From assembly GCA_035638575.1 (NCBI GenBank), contig DASQZT010000043.1:1-64000 (forward strand): a stretch of DNA of 64,000 nucleotides. The letters run 5' to 3'. The notes below the pieces were generated by a model. That model saw only the letters and a list, made by a program, of their open reading frames with translations. It did not search any database and was not told where the DNA came from. The translations under genes and the position numbers were made by a program. Below are positions 7,881 to 15,380 of this stretch, in pieces; within the stretch, counting starts at the first letter, position 1, and each line of letters starts with the position of its first letter. This DNA comes from DASQZT01 sp035638575. GTDB lineage: Bacteria > Acidobacteriota > Terriglobia > Bryobacterales > Bryobacteraceae.

Positions 7881-9026
7881 TTATTGCACCAGCTCGAAAC
7901 GGCCGTCCGGCTGCAAGTAATATTTTCGGCCGCGCCAGAGGATGGTATTGCCGAAGAAGCCGGCCACCCAGACGATGAAGCTGGCGATGTCCTGCAGCGG
8001 CACGAGCCACCAGAGGCGGCGCACCAGCGGGTCGTGGAGCGCATGGCCGGCGGTGGCCCAGCCGGCGGCGATGCGGAACAAGACTGTTACGGCGGCGGCC
8101 GGCCACCAGCTTGGCGCCGCCGCCCAGAGCAGCAGCGCCAAAGGCAGTGGATTGGTGAAGACCTGGCCGGCGTAGCCCCAGGGCCGGGACCGGCGCGTGC
8201 TGCGGTTCCAGCGCAGCCGGTGCTTCCAGTTGGCGGCGAGTTTCTGGGCGCCGATGCGGTGCTCGATCACGTACGACGAAAGGATCACGCCATCGCCGCG
8301 CTCGGCGGCCAGCTTGCCCATGACGAAGTCCTCGGCCAGGTAGTCCTTCACCGCGTCGAATCCGCCGATGCCTTCGAGCGTGGCCCGCCGCGCCACGATC
8401 GTCGGCCCGAGCGCGAACTTCATGCCGTCCAGCATGCGGGCCACCAACACTCCGCCGATGAACTCGGTGTTCAGCCCGACCGCCTCGAGCGTCGACCAGA
8501 AGCTGCGCCCCGCGACCGCGCGGTAGGGGCAGGTGGCGAGCCCGATATGCTGGTCCTGAAACTCGGCGGCAATTGTGGAGAGCATGTCCGGCGTGACCCG
8601 GATGTCGCTGTCGGCCATCACCAGCAGATCGTGTTGCGCGGCGGCGAGCATCCGGTCGAGGCTGAAGACTTTCGCGTTGGCATAAGGCGGCTCGCCCGTC
8701 ACGATGAGGCGCGTGGGGACGGCGCGATAGTGCGGCCGAAGACGCTCCACGACTTCTATCGCCGGGTCGCTCGGGCCCCGCACGGCAAACAGGATTTCGA
8801 AAGCCGGGTACTGCTGCTCGAAGAAGCTGCGCAGGTTTTCTTCCAGGCCGTCGTCCACGCCCGCCAGCGGTTTGAGGACGCTGATGGGAGGAGCCGCGTG
8901 CAGCTCGCCCGGTTTCACGGCGCGATAGCGCATGGCGGCGATGACTGTAAGTACGCAGTAAACCACCGAACCGGCAACCAGCGCGGCGAGCGGCAGGACG
9001 AGCACCCAACCAATGTAACTTACCAT
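7881..9026 (-). CDS. Ceramide-glucosyltransferase-like glycosyltransferase (HpnI-like)
   Basis: Membrane family-2/21-type glycosyltransferase, 381 residues. An N-terminal membrane segment (WVLVLPLAALVAGSVVY) is followed by the catalytic fold: PPISVLKPLAGVDDGLEEN, VMADSDIRV (DxD-type motif), and HRLRWNRSTR, corresponding to the (Q/R)xxRW site of ceramide glucosyltransferases. Hydrophobic C-terminal segments follow. HpnI is the bacterial hopanoid homologue that adds N-acetylglucosamine to bacteriohopanetetrol; ceramide-type acceptors are the alternative. No other hopanoid genes are near, so HpnI is an inference. Its start is only 33 bases from the divergent selB start. Confidence 0.75.
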   Translation of the reverse strand: MVSYIGWVLVLPLAALVAGSVVYCVLTVIAAMRYRAVKPGELHAAPPISVLKPLAGVDDGLEENLRSFFEQQYPAFEILFAVRGPSDPAIEVVERLRPHYRAVPTRLIVTGEPPYANAKVFSLDRMLAAAQHDLLVMADSDIRVTPDMLSTIAAEFQDQHIGLATCPYRAVAGRSFWSTLEAVGLNTEFIGGVLVARMLDGMKFALGPTIVARRATLEGIGGFDAVKDYLAEDFVMGKLAAERGDGVILSSYVIEHRIGAQKLAANWKHRLRWNRSTRRSRPWGYAGQVFTNPLPLALLLWAAAPSWWPAAAVTVLFRIAAGWATAGHALHDPLVRRLWWLVPLQDIASFIVWVAGFFGNTILWRGRKYYLQPDGRFELVQ

Positions 9027-9059
9027 GGGTAAGGACAGGTCTCGGGCTTGTCCACCGTC

Positions 9060-10925
9060 ATGAAGAATATCATCGTCGGCACCGCCGGGCACATCGACCA
9101 TGGCAAGACCGCGCTCGTGAAAGCCCTCACGGGCATCGATGCGGACCGCCTGGAAGAAGAGAAGCGCCGCGGCATCACCATCGATCTCGGGTTCGCCCAT
9201 CTCCAGTTGACTCCATCGCTGCTGCTCGGTTTCGTGGACGTGCCGGGGCACGAGCGGTTCGTGAAGAACATGCTGGCGGGCGTGGGCGGAATCGACCTGG
9301 TGCTGTTCGTCATCGCCGCCGACGAATCCATAAAGCCGCAGACCCGCGAGCATTTCGATATCTGCCGCCTGCTGGCCATTCCGCGCGGCGTGGTCGCGCT
9401 CACCAAGGCGGATCTCGTGGATGCCGACCTGGTGGGGCTGGTGCGGCTCGAAGTCGAGGAGCTGATGGCCGGCTCGTTCCTCGAAGGCGCCCCCATCGTG
9501 CCGGTCAGCTCCGTCACCGGCTCAGGGCTGGACGAATTGCGGCGCGCGCTAGCCACCGTGGCGGCCGCGGCGCCGGAGAAGAATTCGGCCGGCTGGTTCC
9601 GGCTGCCGATCGATCGCGTGTTCTCGGTGAAGGGCTTCGGCACGGTGGTCACCGGCACGCTGATTTCGGGATCGCTCGAAAAAGAGCAGGAGGTCGAGGT
9701 CTATCCGTCGGGCCGGCGGCTGCGCGTGCGCGGCGTGGAGGTGCACGGGTCGAAAGCGGACCGGGCCGCGGCCGGACAACGAACCGCCGTGAACCTGGCG
9801 GACATCGAGCCGCACGACCTGGCGCGCGGCGACGTGCTCTCCGAGCCCGGGCGGTTCCGCGCGGTGAAGCACGCCGACTGCCGGCTCGACCTGCTGGCTT
9901 CGGCCAAGCCGCTGAAGCATCGCGCGCCTGTCCATTTTCATTCGGGCACGGCCGAGATCGAGGCGGAGGTGCGCCTGCTCGGCGGCGCGGCGACGCTGGC
10001 GCCGGGCGGCACGGCCTGGGTTCGCCTGGTGCTGCGCGACGAGGCCCTATTGCTTCCAGGCGACCGTTTCATCATCCGCATGTTTTCGCCGGTAGTGACC
10101 ATCGGCGGCGGGGTGGTGGTCGATGTGGGCGGGCATCGTTATCGCAAGGGCGAGGATCCCGGCGCGCGGCTGAACGTGCTGGCATCGAGCGATGCCGCGG
10201 CGCGCATCTCCCTGCTCGTGCGGGAAGCGGAATTCGGCATAGGCATGGCGGAACTGGTGGCGCGCTCGGGCATGCCGGAGCGCGACATCGCGGCCGCGGC
10301 CTCCCGCCTGGTTACCGTCTCCCAGCCCCAGCCGTGGTACCTGGACCGTGCCTGGTTCCAGGCCGCGCGAGACAAGCTGGTGAAGGCGGTCCGCTCGTTC
10401 CACGCCAAACAGCCCCTGCGGCCGGGCATCGCGAAACAGGAACTGCGCAGCAGCGAGATGCCCGCCGTGCCGCCGTTCGTGCTGGACGCCCTGCTGGCCA
10501 ACGCACGGGAAATCGTTATGGAAGGCGAAACGGTGCGGCTCCGCAGCCACCAGGTGGTGCTCAAGGAAGACGAGGAGCAAGCGCGCGGGCTGATCGAGCG
10601 CGCCTTTGAAGAAGCCGGCCTGGCCACGCCCGGGGTGCCCGAGGTGCTGGCGAAATCGGGCGTGGAACAGGCGCGGGCGCGCAGGCTGCTCGAAATCCTG
10701 CTTCGCGAAAAGCGCCTGGTGCGGATCAGCGGAGAGCTGGTCTTTCACCAGTCCGCCATCGCCAAGTTGCGCGAGATACTGGCGCCGCGCAGGTCCACAC
10801 GCTTCAACGTCGGCGCGTTCAAGGAGTGGACCGGGATCTCGCGCAAGTATGCGATTCCGCTGCTGGAGTTTTTGGACAGGGAGCACGTGACCCGGCGGGA
10901 AGGGGATGAGCGCCTGGTGTTGTAG
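9060..10925 (+). CDS. selB: Selenocysteine-specific translation factor SelB
   Basis: GTPase that delivers selenocysteyl-tRNA to UGA codons upstream of a SECIS element. The 621 residues match SelB. The G motifs are GTAGHIDHGKTAL (G1), DVPGHERFVKNML (G3) and LTKADL (G4). Domains II and III follow, then the C-terminal winged helices that bind SECIS RNA. I prefer ATG 9060, giving the canonical MKNIIVGTAGHIDHGKT, over a TTG at 9048. No selA, selD or tRNA-Sec was seen in the window, so this gene is separated from its partners. Confidence 0.93.
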   Translation: MKNIIVGTAGHIDHGKTALVKALTGIDADRLEEEKRRGITIDLGFAHLQLTPSLLLGFVDVPGHERFVKNMLAGVGGIDLVLFVIAADESIKPQTREHFDICRLLAIPRGVVALTKADLVDADLVGLVRLEVEELMAGSFLEGAPIVPVSSVTGSGLDELRRALATVAAAAPEKNSAGWFRLPIDRVFSVKGFGTVVTGTLISGSLEKEQEVEVYPSGRRLRVRGVEVHGSKADRAAAGQRTAVNLADIEPHDLARGDVLSEPGRFRAVKHADCRLDLLASAKPLKHRAPVHFHSGTAEIEAEVRLLGGAATLAPGGTAWVRLVLRDEALLLPGDRFIIRMFSPVVTIGGGVVVDVGGHRYRKGEDPGARLNVLASSDAAARISLLVREAEFGIGMAELVARSGMPERDIAAAASRLVTVSQPQPWYLDRAWFQAARDKLVKAVRSFHAKQPLRPGIAKQELRSSEMPAVPPFVLDALLANAREIVMEGETVRLRSHQVVLKEDEEQARGLIERAFEEAGLATPGVPEVLAKSGVEQARARRLLEILLREKRLVRISGELVFHQSAIAKLREILAPRRSTRFNVGAFKEWTGISRKYAIPLLEFLDREHVTRREGDERLVL

Positions 10926-10932
10926 TTGGCTT

Positions 10933-10978
10933 GGTGCCAATACGGTTCATTAGAGCATGCGCTCAAAAGGGTGGCACC
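10933..10978. repeat. Nested inverted repeat downstream of selB
   Basis: GGTGCCA (10933-10939) pairs with TGGCACC (10972-10978), and an inner GAGC/GCTC pair (10953-10964) frames an ATGC loop. It sits just after the selB stop, between convergent genes, and marks the left edge of the lower-GC island. No T-run follows, so it is not a classic intrinsic terminator; an element end or transcript-stabilising stem is possible. Confidence 0.35.
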
Positions 10979-11127
10979 CCGACAGTTTCCGATCCAGTCC
11001 TGACGCTCCTGCACCGCCGGCCCAAGTCCGAGACGGCGACTACAGGACCAAATGACGTTCGCCAGCGGAAACGGCCAGCCCCATCAAAGGAAGGGCGTTT
11101 CACGGGAGGAATGATGTGATGAGCATA

Positions 11128-12048
11128 CTAAGAAGGGCGAAAATCCTTTTCGTATATGCCGTCGAACGTCGCAATCTCGATAATGTCACTGGTCGGGAAA
11201 GCACCCAAGCGTTCAGTGAACACGCCGGTTAAGCGGGGGTATTGGATCCTCGCGCAAACACTTGATGAGGCCAGGACGAATGCAGGGGCGCCGCTCATGC
11301 CCCCCAAATCAGCAGTGCTTAGATCTGGCAGCGGCGCTCCTGTGCTGAAGTTGATGAGCTCCTCATACTCGAATTGGCACTTGCAATACCCGTGGTCAAC
11401 CGAGGTGACCCGAAATACTGCTGAACAAGCCCCTCTTGTCATCGTTCCCGTCAGGTCCACCTCTCTCAACTGGTTTGGATATCCGGCCAATACGACCGTC
11501 TGCCCAACTTCCAAAGTCGCGGGGGGCCACTCGGTCGGTGTCGTTACGATACGAGTCCGGTCTCCACACGCTTGCGTTGCTTCTTGTTCCGATAGCCGCA
11601 AAAACACAATATCCGTGGGCCTGTAGGGCATTGGCGACGATGGCTTTTCGGCCAACGTACGATCGTTCGCTCTATCCCTCCACGCAACGCGGGAACGGGG
11701 ATCACAGGGTGGCAGTCCGCCGACCTGCCAGTTCAGATCCTCAAGCTCCTCAAGGCGGTCTTCGTACGTTCTCAAGACGTGATCTGCCGTGACAACGAAC
11801 ACTCCAGATTCCAACCGCAACACACATCCGCTTGCACCGTCAATGTTGCCCAGGCTAATGGGCAAGGTGACTGTGCCGACCTTACCTCCGCCCAACGGAA
11901 CACCGAACGTGCCCAGTCGGGGGGCGAAACAAATCGGGATTGCGTGATCCTGCGCAAATGTCGTCAGCTCGCAAATAATGGCGAGGTACCGTTCTTGCTC
12001 TCTCCTCGGAAACTCTCTGAAACGGCTAGCACCGCCTGATTCATCCAT
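11128..12048 (-). CDS. Trypsin-like serine protease domain protein
   Basis: The 306-residue protein carries a recognisable S1-type catalytic triad: His90 in VVTADHVL, Asp146 in PTDIVFL and Ser252 in LGGMSGAPAF. The GMSGAP motif matches the GxSGxP of trypsin/DegP-type proteases. There is no signal peptide or membrane segment, so it is probably cytosolic, unlike most HtrA proteases, and there is no PDZ domain. The N-terminal ~70 residues are unassigned. It is last in a minus-strand series after the SAP protein (56-base gap). GC is visibly lower than the flanks, suggesting acquisition. Cytosolic trypsin-like domains are known in some bacterial conflict systems, so a defence role is possible but unproven. 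Confidence 0.65.
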   Translation of the reverse strand: MDESGGASRFREFPRREQERYLAIICELTTFAQDHAIPICFAPRLGTFGVPLGGGKVGTVTLPISLGNIDGASGCVLRLESGVFVVTADHVLRTYEDRLEELEDLNWQVGGLPPCDPRSRVAWRDRANDRTLAEKPSSPMPYRPTDIVFLRLSEQEATQACGDRTRIVTTPTEWPPATLEVGQTVVLAGYPNQLREVDLTGTMTRGACSAVFRVTSVDHGYCKCQFEYEELINFSTGAPLPDLSTADLGGMSGAPAFVLASSSVCARIQYPRLTGVFTERLGAFPTSDIIEIATFDGIYEKDFRPS

Positions 12049-12104
12049 AAGTATTTCCCTACTTAATTATCCTGCCGTATGGACTTGACAGATAGAAGGA
12101 AAGC

Positions 12105-13211
12105 TCAATCCGCGAGTCTCCCAACCGAGACACATCTACAACCACCTGGGGTTGTACATGCAGGATTCGGCAACTCGGGGACGGTTTCGATGGGCCAGAC
12201 TCTATCCTGTAGCTTTTTGCATTCTTCGCACGGCCCGTCATTCGAACACTGTACGGTGACCCCAACCACGACACCACTTCTCCGCCACGACTCCAGGTTG
12301 CGGTGTAGCGCCGCATACGCAATGAGAGTGTGGACGGGCTTCATCTCCCTCGTGAAACGAGGGAGATGCCTCATCCCGAGCAGAGCCATCGCTGCGGGTA
12401 TTCGCGCTTCGCGGATCTCTGCTGCCGAGTAGGGCAGAAGTGCCGGAGGCGTGTCTGTGAGAGTTGTCATGATCTCGTCCCTCGAACACGGGATCAACGG
12501 CATCTCGGCGTGAAATGGGGGTCGTTCTTTTTCAAACGCGCCGTAAATCAGCATCGCATCCTCGACCTTGCCCTCTCGCAGAGCAGCTTCGACTCGCAGA
12601 GCGGCTTCTTCAACGGCACTCTCCATGGCCTGGTGGTGCTGGCTGTAGCGGTTTGCGAGAGCAGTACCCGACGCTGAACACTGCATCAGACCACGAGTAG
12701 CTACTGCTGCGGCGATTCCCGCGAAGTCTGAGGCTAATAACCTCCGAGCGAGATCCTCTTTACGACCGGATGCTTTGAGGCCGCGCTGTCTCAGCATTCC
12801 TTTCAGTTCGCCAATTGAGAATATTGATTGGATGCCGCTGAGATCGCCTGGAGTCAAGGAGTAAGGAACCAGCAGCCCGTCTCGGATGAAACCTTGTATC
12901 GCAGCCCCGTAGCTCTCGTCGAGAGCGGCTTCCAAATAACTGATACCAGCCACGAAGTCTGGATTCACCGGGTCAAGGAAGCGGCTGAGGAGTCGGGAGC
13001 AAGCCAACGTACGGATAATCGGCCCGGCTGGAGAACTTGCGGCCGGCGCGGGAATCACAGGGGTTGCTGCTGTTTCCGATTTGTGCTCACCAAGAGGGTT
13101 GATCTTGATCGCCAACGGTGCCGAATTCATCGGTGATTCGCCGAGTCGTCGCTTAGCGCAAATCTCCGGGGGCCTCTTGCCAAGTCCGAACAACCAACCG
13201 AGTAGGCGCAT
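12105..13211 (-). CDS. SAP-domain protein with MuF-like cysteine-rich C-terminus
   Basis: A 368-residue protein of unknown function. Residues ~132-160 (SIGELKGMLRQRGLKASGR and on to RLL) match the SAP helix-extension-helix, usually a DNA-binding module. The C-terminus holds cysteines 322, 328, 331, 352, 358 and 360 (DGPCEECKKLQDRVWP, then PACTTPGGCRC). This resembles the C-terminal motif of phage Mu F / SPP1 gp7-type head-morphogenesis proteins, where CxxC and a final CRC bind a metal. The middle is alanine-rich and helical. MuF-type domains also occur in polymorphic toxins. It lies between the zinc-ribbon and protease genes on the same strand. The MuF link is motif-level only. Confidence 0.55.
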   Translation of the reverse strand: MRLLGWLFGLGKRPPEICAKRRLGESPMNSAPLAIKINPLGEHKSETAATPVIPAPAASSPAGPIIRTLACSRLLSRFLDPVNPDFVAGISYLEAALDESYGAAIQGFIRDGLLVPYSLTPGDLSGIQSIFSIGELKGMLRQRGLKASGRKEDLARRLLASDFAGIAAAVATRGLMQCSASGTALANRYSQHHQAMESAVEEAALRVEAALREGKVEDAMLIYGAFEKERPPFHAEMPLIPCSRDEIMTTLTDTPPALLPYSAAEIREARIPAAMALLGMRHLPRFTREMKPVHTLIAYAALHRNLESWRRSGVVVGVTVQCSNDGPCEECKKLQDRVWPIETVPELPNPACTTPGGCRCVSVGRLAD

Positions 13212-13420
13212 GACTTTTCGTACCAGATTTCTTCGGCGGAGTCCATGCCGATTCGCACCTGGGCCGCATCGGGGGCGGTGTGCTTGCGCGAAAGTGCAGC
13301 GGGGCCAAGTCGCAATGCTTTAGACGACCCTTACGCAATCTTCGCGGGGCAGGCGCATAGCTGCCCTTCGGGCATCGGCCAGCGCTCGCCGCCCCCCGCG
13401 TGGGGCGTGTCGAGCCACGA

Positions 13421-13451
13421 TCCACACGCGAGCCGAGCGGGGTCGTGTGGA
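13421..13451. repeat. Perfect 8-base stem-loop in the gap upstream of the SAP gene
   Basis: TCCACACG (13421-13428) pairs with CGTGTGGA (13444-13451) across a 15-base loop. It lies in the 304-base gap 13212-13515 between two minus-strand genes, where I find no coding region. It could be a regulatory stem or part of an element boundary; no T-tract follows. Confidence 0.35.
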
Positions 13452-13515
13452 TGCGCCCGCCCCGTCGGAGCACGTGCCCCCAGGCTGGATGGCAGGTTTT
13501 CGCTACGACCAGACG

Positions 13516-14136
13516 TCAGTTGTGCGGCTCCGGCAGGGGAATATTTACTCTTTGGGCGTGCTTGAGGACAAACTGGAGAGCAGCGCTATCATCCGTGAGG
13601 TCGCCGCCGATGGTTCTTTTGTGGAGGTCTTTGGCAAAAGCTCCGGTAACCCTAAAAGCCGTCCTCGTGCTATCAACAACTGCGACTTCGTCGATAGTGA
13701 TGCCAGGGTGTTTGTCGATCGTCTCTCCAGCGATGCCGAATGTGAGATAGAGGGTGTTTTTTCTGAGCATGTCGTTTTTCGCTAGAAATGGAGCGGCGTA
13801 TCCAATCACGATTGATGTATGTCCACCACTGCCGACGGCGGGCGCACAGACGACATCCGATTGCATCTTGCTTTTCAAGAAATCCGAGAGCAGTCGCTGC
13901 CTGAATTCAGCACACATGATGTCAGATTCGGGAACAGCCCTTGTCCCCCGATTATCACTGGTTTTCTGAATGATGGCTACGAACGTGCCGATGATGCCCA
14001 AGCCGACAAACCAATAAATCCACCGCCGAGATCCCTGTTGCGTTACAACTGGGACGGCCATAATCTGTGCCCCACATCCCGGGCAAAACCGAGCCAGTGT
14101 GGTCAGAGTCTGACCACAATTGCTACATCTGATCAT
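13516..14136 (-). CDS. Zinc-ribbon membrane protein, function unknown
   Basis: From ATG 14136 the 206-residue protein opens with a zinc ribbon (Cys4, Cys7, Cys18, Cys21: RCSNC and RFCPGCG). One membrane helix follows (WIYWFVGLGIIGTFVAII, about residues 36-55), then a ~150-residue domain facing the other side with two cysteines (IMCAEF, VVCAPA). The longer frame from 14235 adds 33 residues without merit. The layout, cytosolic zinc ribbon plus anchor plus sensor-like domain, resembles many small membrane proteins of unknown role. It is the first of three minus-strand genes in the island. The ribosome binding site is weak. Confidence 0.6.
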   Translation of the reverse strand: MIRCSNCGQTLTTLARFCPGCGAQIMAVPVVTQQGSRRWIYWFVGLGIIGTFVAIIQKTSDNRGTRAVPESDIMCAEFRQRLLSDFLKSKMQSDVVCAPAVGSGGHTSIVIGYAAPFLAKNDMLRKNTLYLTFGIAGETIDKHPGITIDEVAVVDSTRTAFRVTGAFAKDLHKRTIGGDLTDDSAALQFVLKHAQRVNIPLPEPHN

Positions 14137-14256
14137 CCCTGTAAACCATGCTACTATCAATAGTTGGAGTCCGCAAGTTAGTGTATCATCCCGTATGCTT
14201 GGGGTTTGGGAAGACCCCGGCTGGGTGTAGTCCAACCTGAATTTAGGAGAACCGCT

Positions 14257-14523
14257 ATGCCGGTTCAGAAGAAGCCTTCGCCTGTGAGCTCACAGAGTTT
14301 TCAGCATGGTGAGTTGACCGTTAGAGTCGAGCCTATCCAGGAAACAGCAAATACTTGGCGAGCTAACGTTACGGTGTTTTTACCTGGGGGAGAACCATGG
14401 GGAACCGGCGTCGGACCAGCCCCACGGGGATTTCCTACAGCAGAAGCAGCAATCGAGGGGGGCCACGCGTTCGGAATTTCATTTTTCAACGAACCTCCGT
14501 TCTCTGGTTTCAACACGACATAG
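14257..14523 (+). CDS. Hypothetical 88-residue protein
   Basis: From ATG 14257, preceded by a strong AGGAG seven bases upstream, the frame encodes 88 residues with no recognised domain. It looks soluble and beta-rich (GELTVRVEPIQE, WRANVTVFLPGG) and ends in a short helix (TAEAAIEGGHAFGISFF). It is divergent from the zinc-ribbon gene (120 bases between starts) and is the only plus-strand gene of the island. The ribosome binding site and lower GC, like its neighbours, support a real, acquired gene. Confidence 0.5.
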   Translation: MPVQKKPSPVSSQSFQHGELTVRVEPIQETANTWRANVTVFLPGGEPWGTGVGPAPRGFPTAEAAIEGGHAFGISFFNEPPFSGFNTT

Positions 14524-14768
14524 GCCTACTGCCCCTTTTACCCGAAATGAGCAGTGGGGACTGCCCAACCGCAGGTAAGCCCTATGATGCCGGTCGATTC
14601 ACCCCACCCGCCGCCATGTGGCCGCCGAGGCGGTGTACACTGAGCGGTATCGCGAGGGCAAGGGGTCGAATCAGGGGTGAAGGGGTGCGCCTGCCCTGGA
14701 AATCTTGGAGGAAAAAACAGGGCAGGCGTGGAGCGGGCCAAGCCATCGAAACCGCAGGGGACGTTAGC

Positions 14769-15131
14769 ATGCTGGCGGAGCGATTGCGGGACCTGGAGGG
14801 CCGAGCCCAAGCGCATCCAGGAAGCGATCACCAGCCACCGGCCCATGAAGTTGGATCAGACCATTGGCGGCACGCGGGAGCAGTCACTCAAGCCCTCCTG
14901 CGGTTCAAGGACGCGCTGGTCACCGGCGCGGACGGGGACTCTTCCCAGGCCAAAGAGGCAATCGCCAGGCACGTCGGCAAGCTGGCCTTGAACTCCCAGC
15001 ACTCGGGATGGCGTCCGGCCTACAAGGTGACCGGCAACGTCACCATACCACCACCCGACTCCGAAAAGTGTCGAATGCAGGCGGTGACCAGGGGCGGAAT
15101 CGAACCGCCGCCGCCAGCCTTTTCAGGGCTG
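14769..15131 (+). pseudogene. Frameshifted C-terminal remnant of a serine recombinase
   Basis: Joining two reading frames restores one protein: MLAERLRDLEGRA, then KRIQEAITSHRPMKLDQTI in a second frame, then ALLRFKDALVTG and EAIARHVGKLAL with AYKVTGNV back in the first. This order resembles the C-terminal coiled-coil and end region of large serine recombinases. At least two frame changes break it and no N-terminal catalytic domain is found. The last codons (TRGGIEPPPPAFSG) run straight into the tRNA-Phe 3' half on the opposite strand, as happens when a recombinase gene abuts its tRNA attachment site. Upstream, 14524-14768 holds no gene I can recognise. Family assignment is from memory of such C-termini. 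Confidence 0.55.
15085..15131 (-). tRNA. Partial tRNA-Phe(GAA) 3' half, likely attachment site
   Basis: On the minus strand the 3' half of a tRNA is complete: anticodon stem CAGCC/GGCTG around the seven-base loop CTGAAAA (anticodon GAA), a five-base variable region, T arm GGCGG-TTCGATT-CCGCC, then CCTGGTC and discriminator A. The 5' half does not form a proper acceptor strand (GACCAGG is missing) or D arm; only vague similarity such as GGTAG remains up to about 15160. An intact 3' half with a lost 5' half is what integration at a tRNA gene leaves at one end of an element. Probably not a functional tRNA. Confidence 0.6.
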
Positions 15132-15380
15132 CTATCCCTACGACGAGCAGACCTACCAGCGATCTCTGCAACGGCGTGGATCGCCTCTGGCAGGCGCCCT
15201 TGCTCCTGCCATGCGTGTGGAGTGGAACCCGGTTGCGGGTTTTCAAAGACTTTCTGAAAATCCCTCTTGACGGATTAACTCAGATGTCTCCCTGGCTCGC
15301 CAAAGCGCGAGTACGGTGGCGGCTCGGAATCGGGAGCAGAGCCGGGCCCAGGAGGCACCCCGTCATGGAGCGGTCAGCCC

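Noticed and set aside
6301..9009. A single 902-residue reading frame spanning carboxylase and upstream region
   Set aside because: The first ~390 residues are arginine-rich shadow of the glycosyltransferase; carboxyltransferase similarity starts at MNRLDELRRR (7842).
14397..15257. An 861-base plus-strand gene
   Set aside because: Only parts of it match recombinase-like sequence and a second frame is needed between them; the end is antisense tRNA. Treated as a pseudogene.
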